The translations under genes and the position numbers were made by a program. The notes under the pieces were generated by a model. The model saw only the letters and a list, made by a program, of their open reading frames with translations, was not told the origin of the DNA and searched no databases. A stretch of 64,000 nt of DNA, taken from positions 124,001 to 188,000 of the forward strand of contig NZ_JAABNN010000002.1 of NCBI RefSeq assembly GCF_009928415.1. Direction: 5' to 3'. Shown one piece after another: positions 37,488-47,660 of the stretch (within the stretch, counting starts at the first letter, position 1; the number at the start of each line of letters is the position of its first letter). The DNA comes from Bacillus sp. USDA818B3_A (GTDB lineage: Bacteria > Bacillota > Bacilli > Bacillales > Cytobacillaceae).

Positions 37488-38369
37488 TTAATACCTCGGC
37501 TTTCTATCTTTAATCTCTTGTAAAAAATCGGCATAATGTTCATAGCGATATGCCGGAATTTCCCCTGACTCAACAGCTGCCTTTACACCACATTTGGGCT
37601 CAGTGACATGAAGACAGCCTCGGAATTTACAATTCTCACTTGCTTTTTGTATTTCAGGAAAACATTGAGTTAAGTCTTCTGTTTCAATATTCGCAAACTC
37701 CAAAGAACTAAACCCCGGTGTATCAGCAATAAGACCATTTCCAATCTTTATTAGTTCAACATGTCTGGTCGTATGTTTTCCCCGGCCGAGGTGTGAAGAA
37801 ATATCATTTGTTTTTAATTCAAGGTCAGGCCTTAACACATTTAACAATGAAGATTTTCCAACACCTGATTGGCCGGCAAATACAGATATTTTGTTTTCTA
37901 TATGCGGATTTAAAAGATCAATCCCCATTTCAGTTTCCGATGAGGTTAAAATAACTTCGTACCCCGCAGCCCGATATTGGTCCGCATACATTGAGATCTT
38001 TTCTTTTTCCTCATTATTAGTGAGATCCATTTTTGTAATGCAAATGAATGGTTCGATGGAGTTAAACTCAACCAATACAAGAAAACGATCTAAGAGAACC
38101 GTGCTAAAGTCAGGTTCGACCGCTGAAAATACCAATATTGCTTGATCAACATTGGCAATAGGCGGGCGTACCAATTCATTTTTACGCATCTTTACTTCTA
38201 AAATATATCCTTCTAAATCGTTTTCAGCTTGAAAAACAACCTCATCGCCAACCAGCGGGGTGATTTTGTTCTTCCTAAAAATTCCGCGGCCGCGGCACTG
38301 GATGAGGTTATCATCGTGAAGAACATAATAAAAACCACTTAATGCTTTGACAATTTTTCCTTCAGGCAT
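37488..38369 (-). CDS. rsgA: Ribosome small subunit-dependent GTPase RsgA (CpgA)
   Basis: GTPase acting late in 30S assembly; in Bacillus CpgA is a substrate of the PrkC kinase encoded next to it. It has 293 residues from the ATG at 38369; a GTG two codons earlier is too close to AAGGAG. After an N-terminal OB fold (1-65), the permuted GTPase has TKMD (112-115) before GQSGVGKS (166-173) and DTPGFSS. The C-terminal zinc site is [15 protein letters not shown] gap of about 100 bases separates it from prkC. Confidence 0.96.
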   Translation of the reverse strand: MPEGKIVKALSGFYYVLHDDNLIQCRGRGIFRKNKITPLVGDEVVFQAENDLEGYILEVKMRKNELVRPPIANVDQAILVFSAVEPDFSTVLLDRFLVLVEFNSIEPFICITKMDLTNNEEKEKISMYADQYRAAGYEVILTSSETEMGIDLLNPHIENKISVFAGQSGVGKSSLLNVLRPDLELKTNDISSHLGRGKHTTRHVELIKIGNGLIADTPGFSSLEFANIETEDLTQCFPEIQKASENCKFRGCLHVTEPKCGVKAAVESGEIPAYRYEHYADFLQEIKDRKPRY

Positions 38370-38472
38370 AGCCACACTCCTTGCCCTTTTACTTACCTGA
38401 TAATTTAATATTCTCCTTTAAAATCTACACGATTTCTGTCCTTCTTATACAGTTGAAATAGCAAACTCTAAT

Positions 38473-40452
38473 TTATTCTGTATCAGAATAGTTTTTATTT
38501 TCATCAATAATAACCTTGGAATCGCGAATCACTTTGTATCCGGCCTTCTTGCCATATGGGATCATTAACTTGATTTGTTTTTTCGTATTCTCTGTAATAT
38601 AAAAGGTCTCAGCAGGTTCTGTCATACTATGGGTCATATCCTCAATTAAAATGGTCACTTGTTGTTTTTGGCCTGGTTCCCCGGGTACAGCCGGTTCATA
38701 TGGAATTTCTAGTTCAATAATTACTTCTTTAGGCGGTTTTTCCTCTTTCCCTTTGGAAATAACAACCTTCACCTTACCGCCCCTTTCAAGTGCCGTCCCT
38801 GCAGCCGGACTTTGAGAAATAACCATCCCAGCTGGAATATTTTCATCATACTTTTCTTCTGAAGCGTCTAAGGTCAATCCTACCAAGGAGGCATAGTCCT
38901 GAGCACTTTTTAAACTGTACTGGGTTAAATCCTGAAGTACAATTTTTTCAGGACCTTTACTCACTTCAAACTCAAGGACAGTATCTTCTGGAACAACCAT
39001 ATCTCCGCTTGATGGGGTTTGACTAAGAATGGTTCCTGGATCACTATCATCGTTAATTTCTGTTTTCTGTATATCTTTAAAACCCTCATTTTCAAGTAAA
39101 CGAACCACATCATCATACTGACGGCCTGAATAATCCGACAATTCATATTTCTCTTTACCCGTGCTTACATAGAGGGTAACCTCTGCATTTTCCTTGGCAG
39201 TACTTCCACTTGCAGGTTCCGTCTTGATCACGCTGCCCTCTTTCACTTCTTCATCGGTTATTTCTATTTTTTTACCGACCGCTAATCCCTTTAACTTAAG
39301 CTTAGAAATGGCGTCATCTACATTCATACCGCTCAAGTCCGGCACCGTAACATCCTTAGGTGCTAACATACGAGGTAAAAATGTAAAAGTTAATATAGCT
39401 AGAATGACAAGTATTAAAAAAGTAGATATTAAAATGGCCGGCCACTTTTTTCGTTTTTTTACACTCGTATTCTCTTTTGTTGAAGTATCTTTTGAGTTAC
39501 CGATTGTTTTTTCATTACCATGGACTAATGTTTCATCAAGATTCTTCAATGGATGGCTGTCCGTTATCACCGGGATGGCTTTTGTGGCATCATCATCTAC
39601 CGGGATAATAAACTTCGGTTGATCCATCCGCTCAGGATCCAATGCTGAACGCAGATCCTCTTCCATTTCATCTACACTATTATAGCGATGAAAGGGGTCC
39701 TTAGCAGTCGCTTTTAAAACAATATTTTCCACACTTTGCGGAATGTTAGGATTCCACCTCCGGACTGAAGGCGTCTCCGATTGAAGATGCTTTAAAGCAA
39801 TAGACACGGCTGATTCTCCTGAAAATGGAAGCCGGCCTGTCAGTAATTCAAACATGACAATCCCTAATGAATAAATATCTGATTTTTTGTTTGCCATGCC
39901 GCCTCTGGCCTGTTCAGGCGAAAGATAATGAACAGAACCTAAGACAGAATTCGTCTGGGTAATAGCCGTTGCACTAAGGGCCATCGCAATCCCAAAATCC
40001 GTTATTTTAACATTTCCTTCGTGGTCTACCAAAATATTATGCGGCTTTATATCACGATGGACGATATGGTTTTGATGGGCATGGGAGATCGCTGATGTAA
40101 GCTGTCTCATGATACCAATCGCATCCTCCACTCTAAGCGGAGAATATTGTTGTATGTATTGCTTCAGTGTTTGGCCGTCAACAAATTCCATCACAATATA
40201 ATAGAGGTCGCTTTCTTCACCGACATCAAAAATACTTACAATATTTGGATGAGCCAGACTTGTTGCTGATTGTGCTTCCCGGCGGAACCTGCGGATAAAT
40301 TCATCATCATTAGCAAAATCGAGCCTGAGCATTTTTACTGCAACATCACGGTCGAGGATCATATCATGGGCCAAGTAGACATTTGCCATGCCTCCTCCGC
40401 CAATCATATCCAATATTTTGTAGCGGCCGTTTAATCGTTTTCCAATCATCAT
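38473..40452 (-). CDS. prkC: Membrane Ser/Thr protein kinase PrkC with PASTA domains
   Basis: Sensor kinase that responds to muropeptides and, in Bacillus, acts in germination and stationary phase. It has 659 residues. The cytoplasmic kinase (about 10-270) has IGGGGMANVY (17-26), Lys40, HRDIKPHN (132-139) and DFG (152-154). One membrane helix spans about 338-360. Three extracellular PASTA repeats (about 365-433, 434-502, 503-572) and a C-terminal Ig-like region follow. Its ATG pair overlaps the prpC stop (ATGATG), coupling kinase with phosphatase. Confidence 0.96.
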   Translation of the reverse strand: MMIGKRLNGRYKILDMIGGGGMANVYLAHDMILDRDVAVKMLRLDFANDDEFIRRFRREAQSATSLAHPNIVSIFDVGEESDLYYIVMEFVDGQTLKQYIQQYSPLRVEDAIGIMRQLTSAISHAHQNHIVHRDIKPHNILVDHEGNVKITDFGIAMALSATAITQTNSVLGSVHYLSPEQARGGMANKKSDIYSLGIVMFELLTGRLPFSGESAVSIALKHLQSETPSVRRWNPNIPQSVENIVLKATAKDPFHRYNSVDEMEEDLRSALDPERMDQPKFIIPVDDDATKAIPVITDSHPLKNLDETLVHGNEKTIGNSKDTSTKENTSVKKRKKWPAILISTFLILVILAILTFTFLPRMLAPKDVTVPDLSGMNVDDAISKLKLKGLAVGKKIEITDEEVKEGSVIKTEPASGSTAKENAEVTLYVSTGKEKYELSDYSGRQYDDVVRLLENEGFKDIQKTEINDDSDPGTILSQTPSSGDMVVPEDTVLEFEVSKGPEKIVLQDLTQYSLKSAQDYASLVGLTLDASEEKYDENIPAGMVISQSPAAGTALERGGKVKVVISKGKEEKPPKEVIIELEIPYEPAVPGEPGQKQQVTILIEDMTHSMTEPAETFYITENTKKQIKLMIPYGKKAGYKVIRDSKVIIDENKNYSDTE

Positions 40453-41204
40453 CTAACATCATCCTCGCATGTATCAGAAAACTCTACCATCGCCAGTGTA
40501 ATATTATCCTCTCCGCCATTTTCATTCGCAAGTGAGATAAGCAGTCCTGCTCTTTGTTGTAAATTTTCCTCATTTTGCAGAATTTCGGCCATTTCTGCTT
40601 CATTCACTTTATTGGAAAGTCCATCAGAACATAGTAATAGGATATCTCCTTCTTCAAAAATAATGGTCCTAATATCCATTTCAACATTCTTTTCTGTCCC
40701 CAATGCACGCAGTAAAACATTTTTCCTTGGATGATGTTCTGCTTCTTCTTTGGAGATTTGTCCGGATCTAACCAATTCATTTACAAGGGAATGATCATCT
40801 GTGATCTGTTTAAAGCCGGATTCATTTAAGAGATATCCCCGGCTGTCGCCAATATGGGCGATGGTCGCAAAAGTGTCCGTTAGTATGGCGGCAACAATCG
40901 TTGTACCCATCCCGTCACATTCGGTATTATTGGTCGCGTGATCGAGCAATAAAAGATTTACTCTTTTAATCTGCTCATTAAGCCAACTCTCAGCTTCACC
41001 CGCCGTTTTAATCCCGTTTGATTCTTCCCATTCCCCTTTTAAAGCAGAGATGGTCATTTCACTTGCTACATCACCAGCACGGTGACCGCCCATTCCATCT
41101 GCTACAATGGCAAGGCGGTACCCGTCTTTGTTATTAAATACACCACCGGCATCTTCATTGTGAAGACGCACTCTTCCTCTATCTGTTTGAAATACTGCTT
41201 TCAT
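40449..41204 (-). CDS. prpC: PP2C-type protein phosphatase PrpC
   Basis: Metal-dependent phosphatase that reverses PrkC phosphorylation. It has 251 residues from the ATG at 41204 (MKAVFQTDRGRVRLHNED), preceded by GAGGTGAAGGG. NED (16-18), DGMGGH (36-41), GMGTTIVAA, HIGDSRGYL, LLCSDGLSNKV and GGEDNIT carry the two-metal site. The frame open upstream to 41297 overlaps rlmN and is not used. The gene starts four bases after the rlmN stop. Confidence 0.96.
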   Translation of the reverse strand: MKAVFQTDRGRVRLHNEDAGGVFNNKDGYRLAIVADGMGGHRAGDVASEMTISALKGEWEESNGIKTAGEAESWLNEQIKRVNLLLLDHATNNTECDGMGTTIVAAILTDTFATIAHIGDSRGYLLNESGFKQITDDHSLVNELVRSGQISKEEAEHHPRKNVLLRALGTEKNVEMDIRTIIFEEGDILLLCSDGLSNKVNEAEMAEILQNEENLQQRAGLLISLANENGGEDNITLAMVEFSDTCEDDVR

Positions 41205-41208
41205 CCCT

Positions 41209-42300
41209 TCACCTCGTCTCTTCTTTCCGCTCCTTTGCACGAAGTTGTCCACATGCTGCAGCAATATCAGACCCCTGCTCTCGGCGGATGGTAACATTAA
41301 TCCCTAAATTTTTCAATGTCTTCTCAAAAGCAAAAATTTTATCCCGCGGTGTACGTACATAATCTCTTTCCGGTACATAGTTTACAGGGATTAAATTCAC
41401 GTGACATTTTATTCCTTTTAAAAGGGCGGCTAATTCTTCTGCATGCTCTGTAGAATCATTTACTCCGCCAAAAAGGCCGTATTCAAAGCTTACACGCCGA
41501 CCGGTCTTATCGATATAATAACGCACCGCTTTCATTAAGTCATCAAGTTTATATGCCCTATTAATCGGCATTAATCTAGAACGAAGTTCGGTATTTGGTG
41601 CATGAAGCGAAATAGCAAAATTAATTTGCGTATTTTCATCTGCAAATTTATAAATTTTTGGAACAATTCCGCTGGTCGAAACGGTAATATGTCGAGCCCC
41701 GATATTCAGTGCTTTATCATGATTGATGATCTTTAAAAAGGCCATCATGTTATCATAATTATCAAAAGGTTCCCCAATGCCCATAATAACGACTGAATCA
41801 ACGCGCTCATTTGTTTCATCCAATGCTTGTTGTACCTTGACCACTTGGGCAACAATTTCACCTGCTTCCAGGTGCCTTTTTAACCCTCCAAGTGTCGATG
41901 CACAGAAGGTACAGCCAATCCGGCAGCCCACTTGGGTTGTTACACAAATGGAATTCCCATAATCGTGGCGCATTAGGACAGTTTCAATTGAATAACCATC
42001 ATGAAGTTCGAATAAAAATTTAATGGTACCATCTGTTGAGGTCTGCTGGATGATTGTATTCAATGTAGTAAATTGAAAAGATTCCTCTAGTTTGTCTCTT
42101 AGACCTTTTGAAAGATTGCTCATATCTTCAAACGACTTAATCCTTTTTTTGTAGAGCCAATCGAAAATCTGCTCGGCGCGGAAAGGTTTTTCTCCATTCT
42201 CCGCCAGCCAGTCTTTTAATTCGTGAAGCTGAGGTGAATAAATTGATTTTTTCTTTATGTCCAATGTTGTTTTCGTCTCAGTTGTATTTAATTGTTCCAA
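41209..42300 (-). CDS. rlmN: Dual-specificity RNA methyltransferase RlmN
   Basis: Radical SAM enzyme that puts a methyl on C2 of A2503 of 23S rRNA and A37 of some tRNAs. It has 363 residues, the same as in B. subtilis. The cluster motif CxxxCxxC uses Cys126, Cys130 and Cys133 ([11 protein letters not shown]). The second catalytic cysteine is in [10 protein letters not shown] near the C-terminus. The start is a TTG at 42300, spaced correctly from GAGGGTG that overlaps the rsmB stop. It belongs to the def-fmt-rsmB-rlmN-prpC-prkC run. Confidence 0.96.
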   Translation of the reverse strand: MEQLNTTETKTTLDIKKKSIYSPQLHELKDWLAENGEKPFRAEQIFDWLYKKRIKSFEDMSNLSKGLRDKLEESFQFTTLNTIIQQTSTDGTIKFLFELHDGYSIETVLMRHDYGNSICVTTQVGCRIGCTFCASTLGGLKRHLEAGEIVAQVVKVQQALDETNERVDSVVIMGIGEPFDNYDNMMAFLKIINHDKALNIGARHITVSTSGIVPKIYKFADENTQINFAISLHAPNTELRSRLMPINRAYKLDDLMKAVRYYIDKTGRRVSFEYGLFGGVNDSTEHAEELAALLKGIKCHVNLIPVNYVPERDYVRTPRDKIFAFEKTLKNLGINVTIRREQGSDIAAACGQLRAKERKEETR

Positions 42301-42303
42301 CTG

Positions 42304-43653
42304 TTACACCCTCTTTCGTAAAACTGCTATATAAAATCCATCAGAACCAATATCCTGTGGGAAGATTTGCAAATCATAACCTGTAATTAAAGGCTGAATG
42401 GCTTCAGGCATTCTGCTTTTAAAAGTCGCATCTCCTTCGAATTCTGGATGATTCTCTAAAAACGTCTTAACCGTATGCTCATTTTCCCCTTTATCTACCG
42501 TACACGTACTATAAACAAGAATGCCGCCCTTTTTTAGGAGCGGAGTAACCGACTCTAATAAGTCTTGCTGAATAGTGCTTAAACGTTCAATGTCTTGTTC
42601 CGTTTTTGTATATTTCATGTCAGGTTTCCTTCTCATGACCCCAAGACCAGAACAAGGGGCATCAAGAAGAATTCGATCAAAAGATTCAAGCTTGAACTTT
42701 TCCTGTAAGTGTCTAGAATCGGAAACACTTGTGATTATATTAGATAACCCCAGCCGCTTAGCATTATCATTGATCAATCTCACTTTGTGCTGATGAAGGT
42801 CAACCGAGATCACTTCACCGGTATTATTCATTTTTTCGGCAATATGGGTACTTTTCCCGCCAGGCGCCGCACATGCGTCAAGTATATATTCATTCTCATT
42901 TGCACCCAATGCATAGGCAGCAAGCATTGAACTCTCGTCTTGAATGGTGAACATTCCATAATTAAAGGAGATTGTCGAAGCTAAGTTCCCCTTTAATGAC
43001 CTAATCGCCTCAGGGATAAAGGGACTTTTCTCAATTTCAAATCCATCCTCTTCTAATAGCGCCACACATTCATCTCTCGAAATTTTTGTAAGATTCACTC
43101 TGGCTGTTTGCAATGGGGCTGTTAAATTAATCTCACACATTTTCTTCGTCTTATCATAACCAAATTGATTCACCCATCTCGTTACCAGCCATTCAGGATG
43201 ACTAGTTTCCAGTGATAATCGCTTAATCGGATCTGAAACGTCGTTCAGAGATGGCAGCCCGTTTCTTTGAATGTTCCTAAGCACCCCATTTACCAAACTC
43301 GCTATGCCTTTATGCCCTCGTTCTTTGGCTATTTCCACAGCTTCAAAAATAGCAGCCCGGTCTGGGATTCGATCAAGGTACACCATTTGATAGAGCGTTA
43401 GTCTAAGTAAATGATGAATCCAATTAGCTAATTTCTTATTGTCTTTGACGAATGGATTCAAATAGAAATCCAGCTCCATTCGTCTTTGCAAGGTTCCATA
43501 CGTCAGTTCAGTTAATAATCCCACATCTACAGCGGACAATTGATTCTTTTCAATTGTGCTGTTAAGCAGTAAGTTGCTATATGATTGATTTTTCTCAATG
43601 GTCACTAAAAGATCCATTGCCATTGCACGTACATTATTTTTTGTTCTGGTCAT
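42304..43653 (-). CDS. rsmB: 16S rRNA (cytosine-967-C5)-methyltransferase RsmB
   Basis: RsmB (Sun) methylates C967 of 16S rRNA. It has 449 residues. An N-terminal NusB-like helical RNA-binding domain (about 1-140) is followed by a Rossmann methyltransferase. DACAAPGGKSTHIA is the SAM motif, DAPCSGLGVMRRKPD carries one conserved Cys, and YSTCT carries the other. GGGAGA precedes the ATG. It starts one base after the fmt stop. Confidence 0.96.
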   Translation of the reverse strand: MTRTKNNVRAMAMDLLVTIEKNQSYSNLLLNSTIEKNQLSAVDVGLLTELTYGTLQRRMELDFYLNPFVKDNKKLANWIHHLLRLTLYQMVYLDRIPDRAAIFEAVEIAKERGHKGIASLVNGVLRNIQRNGLPSLNDVSDPIKRLSLETSHPEWLVTRWVNQFGYDKTKKMCEINLTAPLQTARVNLTKISRDECVALLEEDGFEIEKSPFIPEAIRSLKGNLASTISFNYGMFTIQDESSMLAAYALGANENEYILDACAAPGGKSTHIAEKMNNTGEVISVDLHQHKVRLINDNAKRLGLSNIITSVSDSRHLQEKFKLESFDRILLDAPCSGLGVMRRKPDMKYTKTEQDIERLSTIQQDLLESVTPLLKKGGILVYSTCTVDKGENEHTVKTFLENHPEFEGDATFKSRMPEAIQPLITGYDLQIFPQDIGSDGFYIAVLRKRV

Positions 43654-43654
43654 C

Positions 43655-44596
43655 TTAATCTCCCAGCTTAGTGCCTAATGTGATTTTTGAACCGGCACCT
43701 CTTAAAAATTGTTCACTTTGCATCTTAGTTTTACCAGAAGGCTGCAGTTCAATAATTTTTATTGCTGTCTCATTACCTGTTCCAACTGTAAAACCATCGG
43801 ATTCAATTTTTAAAATTGTTCCTGGTTCGCCCTTTAAACCAGTAACTTTTTTGGACTGCCAAATCTTTAAGACCTGACCTTCCATTGTAGTAAAAGCAAC
43901 TGGCCACGGGTTTAATCCGCGGATATGGTTATAAATTTCCTCTCCCGTTTTTTGCCAATCAATCTTTTCCTGCTCGCGTTTGATGTTGGTAGCAAATGTG
44001 GCTTCCGCCTCGTTTTGGGGCTTAGGAGTAAGGCGGCCTGCAAGTAAAGATGGCAGGGTCTCCGATAGCAGTTCTGCCCCCGCTTGACTTAACTTTTCAA
44101 AAAGTGTTCCAACATTATCATCTTCACTGATTGGTACTTCAACACTCGTTAGGATATCACCGGCATCCAGCTTTTCAACCATATACATGATGGTCACACC
44201 GGTTTTCTTTTTCCCTTGAATAATGGCGTAATGGATAGGGGCTCCTCCGCGAAGTTCAGGTAACAGCGAGGCATGTACGTTTATGCATCCGAATTTTGGA
44301 GCTTCTAACAGTTTTTTAGGTAAAATTTGCCCAAACGCAGCCGTCACAATTAAATCGGGCTCTAAAGCAAGAATTTTGGCGAGTTCTTCTTCTTGGCGGA
44401 TCTTTTCCGGCTGGTAGACAGGAATACCCTGTTTAACTGCCTCTACCTTTACTGGGGTCGGGGTTAATACTTTCTTTCTTCCTACTGGACGGTCCGGCTG
44501 AGTCACTACCCCAATGACTTCATAACCGTCCTTAATGATTTGCTGTAAAACTGGTACTGAAAAATCGGGTGTCCCCATAAAAACTATTTTGGTCAT
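43655..44596 (-). CDS. fmt: Methionyl-tRNA formyltransferase
   Basis: Fmt formylates initiator Met-tRNA with 10-formyl-THF. It has 313 residues. The N-terminal Rossmann domain opens [14 protein letters not shown], and [21 protein letters not shown] holds the catalytic Asn-His region. The C-terminal barrel (about 205-313) binds tRNA; its [13 protein letters not shown] block is typical. Its ATG overlaps the def stop by four bases, pairing formylation with later deformylation. Confidence 0.97.
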   Translation of the reverse strand: MTKIVFMGTPDFSVPVLQQIIKDGYEVIGVVTQPDRPVGRKKVLTPTPVKVEAVKQGIPVYQPEKIRQEEELAKILALEPDLIVTAAFGQILPKKLLEAPKFGCINVHASLLPELRGGAPIHYAIIQGKKKTGVTIMYMVEKLDAGDILTSVEVPISEDDNVGTLFEKLSQAGAELLSETLPSLLAGRLTPKPQNEAEATFATNIKREQEKIDWQKTGEEIYNHIRGLNPWPVAFTTMEGQVLKIWQSKKVTGLKGEPGTILKIESDGFTVGTGNETAIKIIELQPSGKTKMQSEQFLRGAGSKITLGTKLGD

Positions 44597-45078
44597 TCAC
44601 TTTCTACTCCTTTTAACTCATCTTCCTCAAGATATCTTGAAACTTTTGTTGTAAAAAGAATACCATCGAGATGATCGATTTCATGCTGAATGGCTCTCGC
44701 CAAGAAACCTTCTGCCTCAAAGCTATACTTTTTTCCTTTTCGGTCAAAAGCTTCAATCTTAACAAAGTTTGGGCGGGTTACCTCGCCATATAATCCAGGA
44801 AAGCTCAGACAGCCTTCCGGGTCCGTTTGTTCACCGGATGTGGCGATAATGCGCGGGTTAATCATTTCTATCGTACCGTTCTGGTCATCAATATCTACAA
44901 TCGCAATTCGGGCATCAAGTCCAATTTGTGGAGCAGCAAGTCCAACTCCATCAAATTCAATCATCGTATCATACATATCATCAAGGATACGTCCTAATTT
45001 CTTATCAAAACTCACCACTGCCTTGCAGGACTTCTCCAGAATCTCAGCAGGATGAATTACAATTTTTCTAATTGCCAA
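44593..45078 (-). CDS. def: Peptide deformylase
   Basis: Metalloenzyme that removes the formyl group from new proteins. It has 161 residues if started at the TTG at 45078 ([16 protein letters not shown]). I prefer it because GGGGGAA lies six to eight bases upstream and the protein then aligns with B. subtilis Def. The ATG at 45093 has no ribosome site and would add five unmatched residues. Motifs: GVGLAAPQ (44-51), EGCLS with metal ligand Cys90, and HEIDH (132-136). It is cotranscribed with fmt. Confidence 0.93.
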   Translation of the reverse strand: MAIRKIVIHPAEILEKSCKAVVSFDKKLGRILDDMYDTMIEFDGVGLAAPQIGLDARIAIVDIDDQNGTIEMINPRIIATSGEQTDPEGCLSFPGLYGEVTRPNFVKIEAFDRKGKKYSFEAEGFLARAIQHEIDHLDGILFTTKVSRYLEEDELKGVESE

Positions 45079-45248
45079 TATTTGTTCCCCCATTAGTCAA
45101 AAGCTAGTAAGCTGTATTTTTTATTTATTGATTTCCGGTAACGTCCGGCTTTAGTGCTTCAGCCCTGCGCCTAAGAGCTTATCTTTTTATCATTTTCACC
45201 TAAAATCAAAAAACATAATCTTTATCTTCAGTTATATTAAGCGTGTGC

Positions 45249-47660
45249 CTACATTAAAATAACTGGATTAACATCGATCGAAACCTGTAACCCGCTTCTT
45301 GCATCTTTCTGATATTGGTCGAGTATCGTTTTAAGCGTGTTACTTAGGTTCGGTTCCCGCTTGTATTTTATCAAACATTGATATCGATATCTATTATTTA
45401 TCCTAGGGATGGAAGATGCTGAAGGTCCTAATACAACCGCCTGTGCTGAAACTTGTGTGCGGACATAGTTCACTATTTTTTCCGTAGTAGAAACGACTTG
45501 TATCAAGTTTTCATGACTAACTGTAATCAGTGAAAGATAATAAAAAGGAGGATAGTCACGTAATTTCCGGATCAACATTTCCCGTTGATAAAATAAGTCA
45601 TAGTCCTGACGGGCAGCAAGCTCAATGCTGTAATGTTCCGGTGTATACGTTTGAATGACCACTTCACCTGGCAGTTGATGTCTTCCGGCTCGACCGCTGA
45701 CTTGTGTAAGCAATTGAAACGTCTTTTCAGAAGCACGGAAATCCGGTAAATGAAGGCTTGTATCAGCCGAAAGCACACCAACTAAGGTAATGTTTGGGAA
45801 ATCCAATCCCTTTGCAATCATTTGAGTCCCTAGTAAAATATCTGCTTTTCCATCTTTAAAGTCATTAAGCAGCTTCTCATGGGCCCCTTTTCGGCCTGTC
45901 GTATCTACATCCATGCGAATAACTCTAGCCTCAGGCAGGATCTTGCCAAGCTCCTCTTCTACTTTTTGTGTTCCCGTTCCAAAATAACGAATATATTCAC
46001 TATTACATTCAGGACATGTATTTGGCGTATGGCTTTCATACCCGCAATAATGACATTTCATCTGTTCATTTACGCGGTGGTAGGTTAGAGAAATATCACA
46101 GTTGGGACAGTTTACCACATAACCGCAATCCCTGCACATGACGAAAGACGAATGGCCGCGCTTATTTAAAAATAACACCGTTTGCTGTTTTTTTTCGATC
46201 CGGTCCTTAAGCATCTCAAACAGCTTTCGGGAAAACATCGAGCGGTTGCCTTCACGAAGCTCCTCACGCATATCAATGATTTCGACAGAAGGGAGCTCTT
46301 GGTTATTCATTCTCCCCGGCAAAGTCAACAGGTGATATACCTGCTTTTGTGCTCTGGCGAAAGATTCAAGGGAAGGGGTCGCACTTCCAAGCACAACCGG
46401 ACAGTTATACGTTTTTGCTCTTTCTATGGCGATATCCCTGGCATGATAGCGCGGCATTTCTTCCTGTTTATAACTTGTTTCGTGCTCTTCATCAATAATG
46501 ATAATGCCGATATTCTCGAAAGGAGCAAATATGGCCGATCGTGCACCAACAACTACTTTTACTTCCTTTCGTTGAATCTTACGCCATTCATCATATTTTT
46601 CGCCTGCGGATAAACCACTGTGCAAAACAGCCACCAAATTACCAAATCTTCCTTTAAACCGGTTGACCATTTGCGGGGTGAGAGCAATTTCAGGGACGAG
46701 GACAATCGCTTCTTGACCTTTTTCGATTACTTCCTGGATGGACTGTAAATAGACTTCTGTTTTTCCACTGCCTGTTACTCCATAAAGTAAAAACACCTCA
46801 TGCTGGTCCTGTTCGATTGAATGGAGAATAGGGCCGATTGCCTGCTGTTGGGAATCTGTTAAGGGAAGAGGCTTAGTCCGTTCAAAGGTCCGATGTTCAA
46901 ATGGATCTCTGTATACTTCTTTATCAAACTCTATCAATAGTTTTTTTTCTACTAAGGCTTTTATCGTCTGCCTTCCCGTTTGGAGTTCATCCGATAAAGT
47001 TTTTAATTCAACCTCATCACCATGCTCTGCAAAATAACGTAAAACCTGCTTTTGCTTTTCTGCATTAGAAGGAATGTCTCGAATAGCCCCTAATAATTCT
47101 TCTTTAGTAACGGAAGGACGAACGAATTTCCGTTGTTTCTTTCTAACTCGTTCTTTGACTATATAAACAACTTCTAAATGACCTTTTGCAGCCTCACGCT
47201 GTAATTGAGGACCGATCCCCATTTTAATGGCTTCTTCCCAGTCAAGTTCACCCTCATTCTCAAAGAAAGCTTGCAAGTGTGAGGGTAATTCGTTGACAGC
47301 CCCCCTGTTTGCAAGCCTGACTTTTTTTTCGTATTTTGCTTTTAAAGCAGCCGGAAGCATCACTTGATAGGCAAAAATCTTAAAACATAGGGTGTGATCT
47401 GTCAGCCAGTTACCTAGTTCTAATAATTCCTCATTTAAAACGGGCTTTAAATCCATCGGCTCGATTATTTCTCTCAGCTTGTTGAAGTCAGATTTTGATT
47501 TTAAGCCCACGACAAAGCCTTGGATATGTCGCGGACCAAAAGGAACAATGACCCTCATGCCCGGCTGAATGGTTCCGCTCCACTGTTCAGGAATCAGATA
47601 ATCAAAAGCCCGGTCTGTTTGTTTTGTCGGAACATCGACTATAACGCTAGCTATTTCCAT
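45249..47660 (-). CDS. priA: Primosomal protein N' (replication restart helicase PriA)
   Basis: PriA reloads the replisome on collapsed forks, and in Bacillus it starts the DnaD/DnaB/DnaI loading path. It has 803 residues. A 3' DNA-binding domain (1-110) and winged helix precede a superfamily 2 helicase with GVTGSGKTEVYL and the DEEH box. Eight cysteines in the zinc-binding insert (CRDCGYVVNCPNC through CPEC) lie between helicase lobes. QVSGRAGRHQLPG is in the second lobe. The ATG lies within the last codons of coaBC (14-base overlap). Confidence 0.96.
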   Translation of the reverse strand: MEIASVIVDVPTKQTDRAFDYLIPEQWSGTIQPGMRVIVPFGPRHIQGFVVGLKSKSDFNKLREIIEPMDLKPVLNEELLELGNWLTDHTLCFKIFAYQVMLPAALKAKYEKKVRLANRGAVNELPSHLQAFFENEGELDWEEAIKMGIGPQLQREAAKGHLEVVYIVKERVRKKQRKFVRPSVTKEELLGAIRDIPSNAEKQKQVLRYFAEHGDEVELKTLSDELQTGRQTIKALVEKKLLIEFDKEVYRDPFEHRTFERTKPLPLTDSQQQAIGPILHSIEQDQHEVFLLYGVTGSGKTEVYLQSIQEVIEKGQEAIVLVPEIALTPQMVNRFKGRFGNLVAVLHSGLSAGEKYDEWRKIQRKEVKVVVGARSAIFAPFENIGIIIIDEEHETSYKQEEMPRYHARDIAIERAKTYNCPVVLGSATPSLESFARAQKQVYHLLTLPGRMNNQELPSVEIIDMREELREGNRSMFSRKLFEMLKDRIEKKQQTVLFLNKRGHSSFVMCRDCGYVVNCPNCDISLTYHRVNEQMKCHYCGYESHTPNTCPECNSEYIRYFGTGTQKVEEELGKILPEARVIRMDVDTTGRKGAHEKLLNDFKDGKADILLGTQMIAKGLDFPNITLVGVLSADTSLHLPDFRASEKTFQLLTQVSGRAGRHQLPGEVVIQTYTPEHYSIELAARQDYDLFYQREMLIRKLRDYPPFYYLSLITVSHENLIQVVSTTEKIVNYVRTQVSAQAVVLGPSASSIPRINNRYRYQCLIKYKREPNLSNTLKTILDQYQKDARSGLQVSIDVNPVILM

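Noticed and set aside
45079..45093. ATG start of def at 45093
   Set aside because: It has no ribosome site; the GGGGGAA within these codons serves the TTG at 45078, which fits the family's N-terminus.
45118..45190. Further copy of a family A or B repeat between priA and def
   Set aside because: Only short fragments (TTGATTTCCG and GCGCCTAAGAGCT) resemble the families; no paired ends could be found.
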